A DNA stretch of 64,000 nucleotides from Blasia pusilla (lineage: Eukaryota > Marchantiophyta > Marchantiopsida > Blasiales), in NCBI GenBank assembly GCA_050084515.1, contig CM114271.1:12524001-12588000 (forward strand), written 5' to 3'. The notes beneath the pieces were generated by a model that saw only the letters and a list, made by a program, of their open reading frames with translations, was not told the DNA's origin and searched no databases. Both the position numbers and the translations under genes were made by a program. How positions within the stretch are numbered: position 1 is the stretch's first letter; every line of letters starts with the position of its first letter. Positions 1-10,330 of this stretch are shown here, piece by piece.

Positions 1-1690
1 CATTGAACTGCACCTTGCACGCTGCATACTACTCATGCTGAATAATCCTCAACATTTTAAAATCTTACCAGAGGCATCATATAAGTTTGAGAAGAATTTC
101 TTCAAAACTTCTTTGAGAACTGAAAGTCTGAAAGAAAATCATAGAAAGGAGAGGACTCCTCTGCTTGGTACCATCATTTCGAAACTTCCACGTTTTATCC
201 AATTTTCAGAGTCTAATCTAGTTAAGAAAAACTTCATACATTGAGAATCAAGCAAAAAAATAGAAGCTGTAGTTACACACCAAATGAAAAAAGTCCAGGT
301 GGAAGTGGCTTGTATTTTTTTACAGCCAAATTGATGACACCCAATCCAGTGATTGTCTGGACACTGCCAAAACAATATCATTCAGCCGAATCATTGAATG
401 AGCATGAAACAAGAGAACAATGTTTGAAACGGAAAATCGCCTTATTGAAGGTCTACCAGACTAATGATAGGCATGAGTTTTCAGAGGTCTTCTACCAACT
501 TTTTCTTTTGACATGGCATCAGCAACCTGTCAGGAAAAAGGTTGACTAGAGATACAGTTTAGAAACTTTCACAAAAGAAAAGACAAAGCACCAGGTGTCA
601 AACTTCTTGTACAAATTAGTGTGCCAGACAGTGAGAAGTAGACAAAATTACAATTACACACCAAATGACAGCTACTTAATTTTTTTGAGAACAATCCACA
701 TTGATCAAAGTTGAGAACTAACAGCTGATGAAGGAGAATATATACAGCTTGGTCATCCAAATTCATGTACTGTCTTCGCCCCACTCCAAATTGAGCACCC
801 ACAATTGACACGAACAATCCTGTCAGCAGAAAACTGCCCTGGCAACCACAACCAATTCTTAATTGGGAACTTTGACTTGACATGAACATGACATTCTGTG
901 CATCACTCGTTTTACCAAGATGACGCGGAAATCTTCAGAGACAAAAGACTATTGAATCTAAATTACACTCAAAACGCTTATGGCACACTAGAAAGCACTC
1001 TTAAGTCAAGAGAATTCAGGGGATATCCCCTGAATTCTCTGACTTCCAGGGATAGTGGCAATCATCTATGTAGGTAGTTGAAGCTTGCTGTGACACCCAG
1101 TCTTATTTGGGTCTTATGGTGAAATTACAAACCTAGCAAGATGTTTCACCAAGAATACAATGGTGAAATGACTAAGAAGTTTCAGGCTGAATCTGAGTCA
1201 CTGGTCATTGGAGAAATAACGATATAATCTGCAATCCAATGAACAATGAATGCTTATCTCAGTGTTTTGCAGCAGATTGTAATGAGAAGCTCCAATCTTG
1301 ACTAAAAATTGTTCATGGAACAGTGTGATCAAGGATGTCACAAATCCGGATAAGAAACAGAGATATGGCTTCCTTGCTCTAGTCTGAATAGATGACTGCA
1401 AGAAGAACCTTTGAACCTAGCGGAATATGTCAAGCCATAGAAAGTGGCTCGCTGCACTTGGTATCTACGTCTATGACTCAATTGACTGAGATAATGGACA
1501 AGTTTCATAACAAATCCCATTGGACCATTGCATTTGACGAGGAGAATGACAAAGTACAACCTTGTTTCGACACCGGAAGAACTAAAAATCCATGTATCCA
1601 GCTCAAAAAGATGCTTGCCAATTGCAGCTTGTGCTCCATTGGTCCATCACTCGAAGATAAAAACCATTATTAATGCAACCAAACTAGCTG
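1..1690. other. Unresolved region downstream of the 1.7-2.8 kb exons
   Basis: If the minus-strand gene at 1710-2767 is real, its later exons should lie here. Many short open stretches occur on both strands, but I could not choose a set joined by good splice sites. The sequence has gene-like complexity and is not obviously transposon-derived. I see no recognisable CPBP glutamate motif. Confidence 0.3.
1003..1045. repeat. Long palindrome with 32-bp perfect core
   Basis: Positions 1009-1040 are a perfect palindrome centred on GGATATCC, with an EcoRI-type GAATTC in each arm. Flanking AAGTC and GACTT extend the stem by five pairs if one A (1008) is bulged, giving arms of about 21 bp. There is no spacer, so it could form a cruciform in DNA or a tight hairpin in RNA. 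It lies in the unresolved region downstream of the candidate CPBP-like exons. No matching copy was seen elsewhere in the window. Confidence 0.95.
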
Positions 1691-1709
1691 ACAAGGAGTG
1701 AGAAAGCAC

Positions 1710-2767
1710 CTGATTAACCATGCAAAAATGCCCACTGACACGGTTTTGCCATCCCATGGAATATCCCAACGTTCTAGGATTGACCACGGTGCTGCCTTCT
1801 GCAATGAATTCATACCAATTGCCAACTGGAGAATTATAAGTCCATCAAGAAGACCTTCGGAGAATGGAGAAACGACCAAACTTGTTACTGATTTTTTGAG
1901 AATTGTCAGAAGTGAGGGCAGAAATAGGACAAAAGATTTTCTTTACATCGTTCTGCAGGACTTCCAGCAAATATAGATTGTCTACTGTCAAACCATTACT
2001 TCAATCGAAGTGATGGTTTGAGTGTTAACAGTTTCCATTTAACTAGGGATGAAAGAAGAACCCCAAAATTCAGGTATTCCGGAAAGTTTCAGTGGCCATT
2101 CCAATTAATTGCATGCATTCGCTTATTTGGGTCTGTTGGCCATAGAGAACCACGTTGTTTCGACTTTGATGGCGAGGTCATATAACACAAGTCTTGGAGG
2201 GCTGTTCTGGGCACGTTCTCTTCCCCACTCCACTCATATCCTCTCACGCTATCTACCTTACCCTTCACGACAGGCTGGACCTAATTAGACAACCTCCATC
2301 TCCACTTCCACTCCTCTCTAATAAACTCCTGGAAATCAACATAAACACACCTGAATCGAGGCAGCATCCCCTTCTTCATCTTCAGGGTTTTCCCGGTTTC
2401 CAAACCAGTCATTCTTCGCGCGACAACAGCTTCTTTCTCCTCTGCTACGTCCACCAAGAAGCCACTTCGAACCACCCGCAAGCGACAGCGCCTCATTGAC
2501 CTGAAATTGTCCCATCAAGCTAGGGTTCCAGCTCCTAAAGTTTCCCTGCCGCTTCCTTCCGATATCACCATCACTTAAACCCGAGAGCTCCGACATTTCG
2601 CTCATCACCAAACGCCTCCTGCCCATCCACACCCAATTGCTCCCACACAAACCACTGTTGAAAATTCTCGCATGCTTTGCGGATGTCCTGCTGCCCAACT
2701 CCGGAATCGCTGCCTTGCAGCTCCTGCTGCAGCAGAACACGGCCTCCATGGCCACAACAGATGCCAT
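1710..2767 (-). CDS. Candidate 5' part of a chloroplast CPBP-family membrane protein gene
   Basis: Two exon candidates are visible. The first runs 2767 to about 2501 and begins MASVVAMEAVFCCSRSC; it is rich in Ser, Arg and small residues and acidic residues appear late, as in a plastid transit peptide. A CAG/GTCAAT junction at 2501/2500 could be its donor. The second runs 1887 to 1710, bounded by a pyrimidine-rich ATCAG acceptor and a CAG/GTGCTT donor. It encodes a hydrophobic stretch followed by PWSILERWDIPWDGKTVSVG and another hydrophobic run. The 'W..PWDGKTV' pattern before a membrane helix recalls plant chloroplast CPBP (CAAX-protease-like) proteins; that is from memory of the family. The phases of these two exons do not match (0 versus 1), so an exon is missing or a boundary is wrong. 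No catalytic motif was found downstream. Confidence 0.38.
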
Positions 2768-2995
2768 TGTTTGAATTCTCACACCCTCGACCTCTCGATG
2801 TCGCGCGGGGCTATACAGTGCGCAGACGAAGAAGGGGTGCTCAGCAGCATCCTTCGCCTGCCACGTGCCCCGCTCGCGTTCACCGCGTTCTCCTGCCCAC
2901 GGAGAGTACGCATTACTACAGCACACCGGGCTACGGACATGGATGGAAGTGAGCGTGAGTGCTCACGCGGACGGAGTTTCAACTTCCCAAACTAG
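2190..2995. promoter_or_regulatory. CpG-rich 5' region of the minus-strand gene
   Basis: Base composition shifts sharply from the AT-rich repeats at 3.0 kb to a GC- and CpG-rich stretch. It contains the proposed transit-peptide exon and its upstream DNA. Several long ORFs overlap on both strands, as expected in GC-rich DNA, so ORF length alone is not evidence here. The region beyond 2767 is the likely 5' UTR and promoter. No TATA box was confidently identified. Confidence 0.4.
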
Positions 2996-3070
2996 AGGAG
3001 TGAGTCTCTATGAGTTGCCCCCTTAAGAAAAAACTAGAGGAGTGAGTTTAGCTCTCTAAGTTGCTATGAG
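2993..3070. repeat. Short imperfect direct repeat
   Basis: An AAACTAGAGGAGTGAGT block occurs twice, about 40 bp apart, each followed by related CTCT...GTTGC.ATGAG sequence. It sits exactly where the CpG-rich gene region gives way to AT-rich repeats, so it may mark an insertion boundary. Confidence 0.7.
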
Positions 3071-4035
3071 TTTTTAATATAGATATGAGTTTGTAATGAT
3101 GTTAGTATTATTTCTCCCCTTAATTCGATACAAAATAGTATCACATTTGCCTTTGGAGTCCATATTGGATTAGGTCCAAACATAGGAGCCTCGTATTACT
3201 CAAGATCTCGCTATGTATTACTCCCTATCCTTACACAACACGAATTGGAATCCGATTCGTGTTGTGTTACTCCCGACTTAGTGTTTCCAAATTCCTCCGT
3301 TATAAAACTCAAAATCCTGAAAAGGGATCGTATACTGATTCATCTATATTATTATTGAAGAGTTGCATCATTGGAGACCCCTTATCTATGATATAAGACT
3401 CAAATAAGAGAGTTCACTCTCCAACGGACGAGACGGGCACACTTGGAAAAATTATCAAATTATACACCCATGGCCCCCATAGATCTTAACTACCAATTGG
3501 AAAAAACTATGTCCATCATGAAGACAATTATAGCTTGTGTTCTCATTCACAACAACTACTATTCTTCATAGCAATTTCCCTTGTACTCATATTTTTATAA
3601 CTACCATATCAACTTCTCACATGATATATATGGATATGCTCTAAAGAGTGAATCCCAAATATAGTAATGCCCTTAGCCTCTTTTTGCACATGGAAGTTTT
3701 TCTCTCGATCAATAGTAGGGAGACTAGCATAAGATAACTTATATAAATGAGTTGATGAGCATTTGCTAATATGCAAAGCATACTCCTCTTCCTATTCTTA
3801 TTTTCCCAATTTGTAATAGTACAATTTCCTTCATTTTATTTCATAAGATATTGATGCTTAAGTGTTTGCTTATGTCATTTCGTAAACCAAATTTTCTCAT
3901 AAAATAGGCTTCATATAAAAGGTGAACTTCTTATTTCTTCTTTTAGGAAGAACCTTCTAACCTTAATTGTATAGATTCACCTTCAAGTTAAAACAAGCAT
4001 GAAATAAATTTTGATGGGAGATACCAAAATGGGAT
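3071..4035. other. AT-rich intergenic DNA, no gene seen
   Basis: Low-complexity AT-rich sequence with stops in all frames. It contains a short inverted repeat near 3235-3265 (ACACGAATTGGAAT against ATTCGTGTTGTGT). I see no recognisable gene or transposon domain. Confidence 0.5.
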
Positions 4036-4335
4036 TTAAATATCTACATCAATTGAGAAATGATCATAAGGTGAGCACGCATGAGAGCATTGTCACTCTT
4101 GGTTCAAGATGGGAGCAAAATCCATAATAGGAAACTTATAGGAGGAAGAAACATCCTAAATGAAGTTGTGCTCAAGATAAAATTATGCGATCTTGTCATG
4201 ACAGAGGTTAATAATTCACAAGTTATCTTATCCACCATTTGGAAAAAATAGATGTGATCAAGCATTATCGTTCTATTTCATATTATCCTCAGACAAATGG
4301 ATAGACGGAAAAAAATGTTATTCTTTGTGCGACCT
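4036..4335 (+). pseudogene. Degenerate Ty3/gypsy integrase remnant
   Basis: Around 4262-4312 the plus strand reads KHYRSISYYPQTNG-stop-TEK. This matches the well-known gypsy integrase signature 'YHPQTNGQTER' that contains the third catalytic residue, with a stop replacing the usual Gln. Upstream reading frames are interrupted. No terminal repeats can be assigned. This copy is in the opposite orientation to the PHD-type elements in the window and lacks visible PHD sequence. Confidence 0.65.
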
Positions 4336-4609
4336 TCTCACAAAATAGTAAATTGATTCCAAAGGGATTAACTGGGACCAAATTGGTGCATATTTCTTCC
4401 ACTTTAGAGATCTTCTATTGGTTGGGTTTCTTTTGACACTTCTATCTTGATAACTTTGGATCAACTTCTTGGTTTAACTACTTGAACCAAGAAGTCTTGG
4501 TGAGGGAGATGATGGTGTCTTAGCTTCACAAAAAAGTTATCTTGTATATTTCTAGCTTTTGGAGGTATGGAGCTTTCCTTCACAATTGCACTTGCACCAA
4601 CAACCATTT

Positions 4610-5454
4610 TGGGGATTTGGGCTTTAGTTGCCCCATTTTGGACTTCAAGGTTTCTTCAAGGAGATGCACCTATCTTGATGGATCATGTCGCCCATGAAGA
4701 GGAAAGGGATCTATAATTCCAATAACAACTACTATCTTCTCGAGCTCTTCTTCCACTAAGTTACTATACACCGCAGATCTATCGCATTTCAGTCAATTGA
4801 TCATAGAAGGGCTTGATCACCTTCAAGATCTATCTTTGAGAATTTGCGCTAAACCAACTTTTCCAACATTCTCACTAAGACATCCTCTAACACTCATAGA
4901 GATCATTAGCGCTCATATGCAAGTACAAGAGCAAGGCTTTGGCCTTACTATCGCTCCAAATCCTCTTATTCTTTTATTCCCTCTTCCTCGAATATATTCT
5001 TGGTAGTTTTGAGGTTACGCCTCGGACACCAAGGGGCATGAGCATTCTCTGATATGCACATGGTGGACAATGAACGGAGGCCCATTATATGATTAGAGAG
5101 AAGGTAGCATGGATGGCTCATACTGCATGGTACACCGTTGGACAAGAACAAAAAAATTTCCTACCTTCTACTATGCAAGCAACTTCTCATCAAACAATTA
5201 ATCTTGTTATATCTCGAGTTGGATTTCGTCTATTGGGAAATGTGGTGGTTGTTAATCTAACACATTCAGACTTAGTGTGTCGGGTTGCACATTCTAAAGG
5301 TTCTACGTCTGATGCAACAAGAACAATCAAGGAGTTAAGATATGCGATGAGATATGGATAGATTTATTCCTTTTGCAATGGAACTATTTGGGTACTTATA
5401 TGTGTCTTTTGATACTTTCTTGAAAACTTGTGCTTCTCACTCCCTCAAGAATCA
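4610..5454 (+). pseudogene. Non-LTR-type RT element, copy A (C-terminal part, interrupted)
   Basis: This segment aligns by eye with 19630-20540. Its last 370 bp translate in pieces to 'REKVAWMAHTAW', 'VVVVNLTHSDLVC' and 'FIPFAMELFGYLYVSFDTFL'. Together these resemble the zinc-binding and nuclease-like C-terminal region that follows reverse transcriptase in a plant/algal non-LTR-type family (family knowledge from memory). Stops and frame changes interrupt the frame. At 5455 it is cut by the PHD-gypsy fragment. Its 3' tail resumes near 7262, so the two pieces were once contiguous. Confidence 0.6.
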
Positions 5455-5490
5455 TGTCGTGCGCATACATATCGCTACACAACATACATC
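5455..5490 (+). repeat. 36-bp terminal inverted repeat, copy 1 end
   Basis: Begins TGTCGTGCGCATACATATCG. It is identical over 36 bp to the reverse complement of 42831-42866 and diverges immediately after. It is similar at its outer end to the sequence starting at 47463. Relative to the minus-strand coding sense this is the 3' end of copy 1. Confidence 0.9.
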
Positions 5491-5661
5491 GCTGGTCACA
5501 TCTACACCACACAACACCGATCTTCCCCACACACGGGTTGATCCACACATGTACAAAATTCAACTCATACATATACATGGAGATCACACAACCGCCCCTA
5601 GCCGGGCAGTTGATCCCCAACCAGATAAAAATATCACATCTCTCTGACATGGCCTACTACC

Positions 5662-6072
5662 CTATACACATCTCAGACACATCCATCGTCCTGTGGGAAC
5701 CACATCAAGAGTGGGGGTCAGACATGACATATGCCACCCTCGAGAACAACCATCACATACCAACATGGTGGTTGCACCCCTCGTAGATCCGCACAACATA
5801 CACGTCAAGCCTGCAGGTACCACTGCTAAGCTCGGATCCACTGTCCCGTCTACGTTCGGAAGATGACATGGCGCACAATTGCGCACATGATCCTTCCAAA
5901 CCATACCATCCCGTCCCTCCAACATGAGGACTCCAGTCGGTAATACCTCGCGCACACGTAGGATCGTGCGCCCTGCAATGACATCTAGCGTCGTGGGTGC
6001 CGCCTCCTGTAAATATACGTAATCTCCAGGATGAAACCTCATATTATCCCTAGACGATAACTTCCTCCACAA
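5662..6072 (-). pseudogene. Integrase C-terminal region with C4HC3 PHD finger (copy 1)
   Basis: A 136-codon frame. The first half (FHPGDYVYLQEAAPTTLDV...) resembles the small beta-barrel/GPY-like region that follows gypsy integrase cores. The second half is a textbook PHD finger: CMLC, 11 residues, CDGC, four residues, H, two residues, C, then MCLRC, giving C4HC3 with the Trp before the final Cys pair. It ends at a TAG where copy 2 has TAT, so this stop is probably a mutation and the original reading frame ran about 25 codons further. Chromatin reading by PHD fingers is known in general; binding by this one is inference. Confidence 0.8.
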
Positions 6073-6219
6073 ATGGTCACGTATCTCAATGTATCTCTAT
6101 GCTAAGCAATAGCTAAGTTCTCAAAGGCCATAGGCATAACTCTACGAAAAACTTCCGCCCTCTGAGAACATGCTTGTATCCACACATCTGGACCATCAAG
6201 ATCTAACACCTCTACCATG

Positions 6220-6910
6220 TCACGTCGAATCGCTGCAGGTAAATCTGGCTCTCTCCCAAAGCAAAAAGTACAATGAAAATGACGCCAAGGATTTTTGCCG
6301 ACTAAAGCGATAACCCATAGCCAACCATGGTAACTGTAGATCCCACTCCCTCAATTGTCCCCGCTGCAAGCCATACTTGCGCAATCCTCTCTTCACCATT
6401 TGTACCACTCTCTCCGCCAACCCATCCGCCTCAGGATGATCTCTGGACGTGGTGCGGTGATCTATCAACGCCCGATCACACAAGGCTTGAAACTCTCCCC
6501 TAAACTCAGTACCCTGGTCAGTAAACACCTCCGCCGGTGCACCAAAGTGACTGAGCACACGATCTAGAAACGCATAAGTTGTTCCCTCGCTCGCCTTGTC
6601 TGGTAGTGCCACCAACTCCATCCACTCGGAGAAATGCTCCACCATGAACAACACGTACCTATGATGACGCCCCGTCAATAGCAAAGGTCCCGCAAAGTCT
6701 AAAATCCACCAATAACCTAAACCCATTATTGGCAAAGGAAGTAATTGCGGAGTGGGAGCATTGAAGGATGCTCGCATTGTGTGACATACCATACATCTGG
6801 CCATAAACTGTTGTACCCCAGTATGCATGCCGCGCCATCAATACTGAATCTGGAGTAAGTTGTAAGTACGCTTCACTCCAAAATGTCCCAACTCCTCATG
6901 GGCATGTCAC
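6220..6910 (-). pseudogene. Ty3/gypsy integrase core, copy 1
   Basis: The frame 6828-6220 gives CMVC (the Cys pair of the H2C2 zinc finger), then 'WILDFAGPL' with the first catalytic Asp, 'VFTDQGTEF' with the second Asp, and 'DGLAERVVQ' with the catalytic Glu. A complete DDE triad is therefore visible. The His pair of the zinc finger lies upstream of 6828 in a different frame, so at least one frameshift has occurred there. Another frameshift separates this frame from the PHD-containing frame. The element is not functional as it stands. Confidence 0.85.
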
Positions 6911-7261
6911 ACTACACGTGCTCGTTGGGAAGGATGAGGTACCACTCGTATCCTACCATCTCCCCATACTCGCAAAATGTGAGTCCCCTCTCAACTGAAC
7001 CTCCTAGCCCTCTGTAGGATCCGATCCCGCTCCCTAACACTCACTATGCTCGCTATGACGCCAGTGCGCAAGAACTCCACAACCTCCACGTCGTCATGGA
7101 TATCACGACCACCTGTCGCCTCCTCACTAACCTCCGGATCCAAAGACTCATCATCCAACCCCACCACTGAAGTCATCATATGTGGTTGACCTGTCATAGT
7201 CAACCAACAAAGATAGCCAAATGCATGCCAACTACTCATTTTCGACTATACATCTCTCTGG

Positions 7262-7490
7262 CTTAATTTACAACATGCACAATGATTGTCATTGATATGT
7301 CGAGCCGAAGTGGTTGGGGGTCACTCACCTTGTTTTCCATTCATGTCTGACAAACCCATGGTTGACTGTGTAGCTCGTTGAGTTGGTTTTTATGTTGGCA
7401 TGTTGCCATTTTCTTTTTGCGTTTCTTGACACCTTCCCTTCTTGAGATATTATTGTCTTTCTTTGTCTCCTTTTGAAGTTTTTTTATTTT
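7262..7490 (+). repeat. 3' tail of non-LTR-type copy A
   Basis: Aligns by eye with 20870-21120: both contain 'GATATGTCRA.YCGAA.TGGT', a central TTGT...CATTTTCG/TTGCG block and a TTTCTT-rich end. It resumes the host element after the PHD-gypsy insertion. Confidence 0.55.
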
Positions 7491-8435
7491 AAAAAAAGAT
7501 TTGTACTAGATAAGGTGCCATCATTATAGATGCCTTCAAGAAGATGAGATGATTGTAGCGCATCATGTCATAGGGGGGAATCTAGTATTAGCCATCCACG
7601 GGATACACATTTGAAAGGAGGTGAGGTGGTTTCTATTCATATATTATAGTATTTCACCAAAGACATCTCACAACATCATAAGGTATATCTTTTCTTCAAC
7701 CATAACAGAGTGGTATATATGGTGAGCATGGTGATAGAACACCCCAAATGTGAGGTGAATATGGGAAGGGTACTCTAAAACTTGGATCATGCTACCTATT
7801 TGGCAAGGAATAGGAAGGTAAGATCCTATTCATACATAGAGAGACGTGACTCTTGATGATGAAATGTTTTTTCCCGTCCCGTCTTCCTTCACGACTTCGA
7901 GAGCTCCAAGCCACCACGAGGAGGATGAAGTGTAAACTTAATGGTGCGGCCTTTCAAAGGACATCAACGAATGTAGCTGAAATTTGAGAGATTTTTTGCA
8001 ATTAGTGCTTCTTTAATATATCTCTAAGACCTTCAATGGAAGAATATTCTATGTTAAGAATTGAACTATTCTATCGCATGATCTATCGATAAAAAGTTTT
8101 CAACTTGTTTTATAATCTAAATTATTTTTGGAGAATGTTTTCTTGATTTACAAACATGTGAAAACCGGGCGTGAAAAAATGTTTTCTGTTCTACAAGCAG
8201 AAAAAAATATTTCGTATTCTATGTGCAACATGAAAAATATTTGGTGTGTGTATGGTACCGACTGCCCACTAGTTTCTTTCTTTAACTCTGTTCTCCGCAT
8301 CATGGGCTAATCCAAATATCATTTTCAAAGCTTTGGGTAGAATCTGTTCCCCTAATTTTCTTTTCTTTAGTAGCACTATATTTAATTTAGTATAAGGGCA
8401 TTTATGAAAAATTCATTTATTTAATTTTGGGAATC
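7491..8435. other. AT-rich repeat DNA, no gene seen
   Basis: No coding region is supported. A 60-codon frame at 8128-8310 has no recognisable features. Confidence 0.45.
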
Positions 8436-8463
8436 TGTTACCCACGGGTGTGCATGCACTAGT
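8436..8463 (+). mobile_element. Possible Helitron-like 3' terminus
   Basis: A short ACCCACGGGT hairpin (8440-8449) is followed nine bases later by CTAG and then T. This is the general layout of a Helitron 3' end. It coincides with a shift from AT-rich repeats to gene-like DNA. The match to the other candidate termini in the window is only structural, so support is weak. Confidence 0.3.
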
Positions 8464-8990
8464 TCTCGCTCTACGTACGTGAAACTCGGCCCCGTGCCCA
8501 TCAGATTTCGATCGGGTTCCATGAAAACATCTTATGACAGAAAGCTCATGGACTCGACCTCTCCGATCACGAGCCTCAGCTTTAAGCGAAGCTTCAAATA
8601 GTTATGATGGTTGCGGATGCGTGATGCTACTCAGGAACGTCCGCGCATCCGCCATACGTGAAGTTGTGGAGAGTGTGGAGGTCAATCAGTCCAGCAAATC
8701 AAGCATCCTCCATTCCTTGCGCAGTGTTGCAGCGAATTGACACACGTTGATAGTGGTGACTTTTGTTACTCTGAAACCCTCGCCATTCCGTTCCGCCATG
8801 CAATTCTTCTCCATGGATTTCACACCCTGGCAAGCAATTCTTCATGGCATTGCACTCGACAGACTGGCGAGCAATTCTTGGTAGATTTGGTTCCGTGTTC
8901 CATGGCGACAGGAATCTCGGGCTCATAGAATCGCACGAGAAGTGAACTCATTATAAAATTCGGAACTGAAATATGAAAGAATTAACGACA
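8464..8990. other. Intergenic DNA downstream of the COX7c-like gene
   Basis: Moderate GC, no supported gene. GCAATTCTT occurs three times between about 8800 and 8880, each in slightly different context. Confidence 0.4.
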
Positions 8991-8993
8991 TGA

Positions 8994-8999
8994 TTTATT
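8994..8999 (-). terminator. Polyadenylation signal candidate for the COX7c-like gene
   Basis: TTTATT on the plus strand gives AATAAA on the minus strand, about 300 bp after the stop codon at 9302. The intervening 300 bp contains no conserved coding sequence and fits a 3' UTR. Confidence 0.5.
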
Positions 9000-9301
9000 G
9001 GCGTCGGAGACTCCGGACGTCCATGTGACTCACAAAGCGAGATACTCTGAGACGGATAGATTTGCTTGCAAGATTTCCCTTCCTTGGCATGAAATGCAGA
9101 ATTCGTTCTTTCATCTTGAGTGCCTGGCTGCCATGGAAGTGCCCGAGGAAACTCCCAAACCTCTGGAAATATCTACATTTTTTTCTGGAACTGCGCTTTT
9201 CCGGCTGCAAAGAGTCCGGCCTCCTAAACTCCACCGCTAAACTCCGATGAGAGCCACTGGTACACAAGACGAGATCTAGAATTGCTTCTCAAAAGGCCTT
9301 T

Positions 9302-9921
9302 TCATGCTTCTGCTGGCGCAGCTCCCAGCGCTTTCTTTTGTTGATGAGAGCAAGCAAGAAGTGGAATGACAGTTCCAACTCCGATGCCGCCAAATACTAG
9401 TAGTCCGAATTTGAGCTTCCGATGATTCATAGCTTGTAGATTGTACATAGTTGGCGCATGGATGTAATCGTTAGAGTAGTGGAAGCTTTTGGTCGCTGCC
9501 TGATGAAAGGTGCGCCTGCCTGCATATCCACACAGAAATGAACCAGTCATATCTCTCAATCTTTGTGGTGAAAGAGAAAACCACCACTAAACATAAACAC
9601 TATTGTATGGGGTGCCTGCAACTCTCCATCGCTGTGTCTATGCTGAGGTTTGGACGAGTTGGTGAAATCCTCATGCTAAACGTGTAGTTTGGGCTAGCTG
9701 CAGATCATCATGAGGTCAATGCTCATGGAGGGTGATCTCAACCCCAATAAAGAAGGCATGGGTGGATGGTCATGCTCGAGAGAACGCTTCTATGCAGCCT
9801 TGAGTAAACTCAATTGAGATTTGAAGGAAATTACTAGACCTTGGCCCGATTATTAAATCTCATTTCAAATTGTTGGTAAACCCCAAAATTTGCTGAGGTG
9901 CGATTTCACATAAGGAAGTCG

Positions 9922-9955
<34 letters not shown>

Positions 9956-10144
9956 GAGTCATCCAGGAGGATCGAGAATTCCCAGAGACCTCGCACGCAC
10001 GCACAAAATGAACCACCTCGCACGCACAATCAACGACGCTTACGTACCTTCCTGCGACAGCGCTGCCTTCGCCTTCGCCTTCAAGCCGGCGATGCGCAAG
10101 CTCTTACTCCCAAGAGCCGTTCTCCCGAACGCCGATAGCGCCAT
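9302..10144 (-). CDS. Cytochrome c oxidase subunit 7c-like protein, mitochondrial
   Basis: Two exons, 10144-10048 and 9519-9302, join in frame at G/GTACGT and ATGCAG/GC, giving 104 residues. Exon 1 encodes MALSAFGRTALGSKSLRIAG followed by Lys/Ala repeats; it has Arg and Lys but no acidic residue until the end, a typical mitochondrial presequence. Exon 2 continues GRRTFHQAATKSFHYSNDYI, then 'APTMYNLQAMNHRKLKFG', a single membrane helix (LLVFGGIGVGTVIPLL) and 'SHQQKK'. The order 'K..FG.....P.....HQ.KK' parallels the one-helix COX7c family (Complex IV, inner membrane). That assignment rests on pattern similarity recalled from the family. The 528-bp intron holds a CT microsatellite. The start is the first ATG in a CpG-rich leader. 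Another small inner-membrane subunit is possible. Confidence 0.65.
9925..9952 (+). repeat. (CT)14 microsatellite in intron
   Basis: An uninterrupted CT dinucleotide run inside intron 1 of the COX7c-like gene, about 95 bp downstream of the donor site. On the transcribed strand it is a GA run. Confidence 0.95.
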
Positions 10145-10330
10145 CGCCTTCGTCGCAGCTTTGGCTTTCGGTCTGCTGTTCGCAAATCACCGGATGGATT
10201 GATGCACTTCAGATTCCTCCCTCCTCTTGAGCAAAGTGGCGGGCGAAGGTGTCACAATTCGCAACGACGACGGCTGCAACTAACTCTCGCAGCGAAGGTC
10301 ACCCTTTTATGTGTTCCCTGGGTGAGTGCG
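10145..10330 (-). promoter_or_regulatory. Upstream region of the COX7c-like gene
   Basis: CpG-rich sequence continues about 180 bp upstream of the start codon and then fades into AT-rich DNA, which fits a leader plus proximal promoter. No TATA box is convincing. Confidence 0.4.

Larger units (their letters stand above)
5455..7261 (-). mobile_element. PHD-finger Ty3/gypsy-like element, copy 1 (integrase plus PHD only)
   Basis: Truncated element inserted in the non-LTR-type copy A. In coding (minus) order it holds: a C-terminal piece of the spacer after RNase H (7239-6990); the integrase zinc region and core (about 6910-6220); a short basic domain; and a PHD finger ending at 5662. RT and RNase H are absent. 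The 3' end is the 36-bp terminal sequence at 5455-5490, which is an exact inverted match to 42831-42866. No LTR is visible between the PHD stop and the terminus. The upstream end near 7240 is ragged, so no target duplication can be tested. Confidence 0.8.

Noticed and set aside
2336-2926. The full 196-codon minus-strand ORF as one exon
   Set aside because: Only the part from Met at 2767 to a possible donor at 2501 looks like a transit peptide. The rest reads as untranslated leader or intron.
8998-9250. Plus-strand frames of 62 and 80 codons
   Set aside because: Overlapping frames antisense to the COX7c-like 3' UTR without recognisable features.
8995-9267. 90-codon minus-strand frame downstream of the COX7c-like gene
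   Set aside because: It lies between the stop codon and a polyadenylation signal, has no domain and is best read as 3' UTR.
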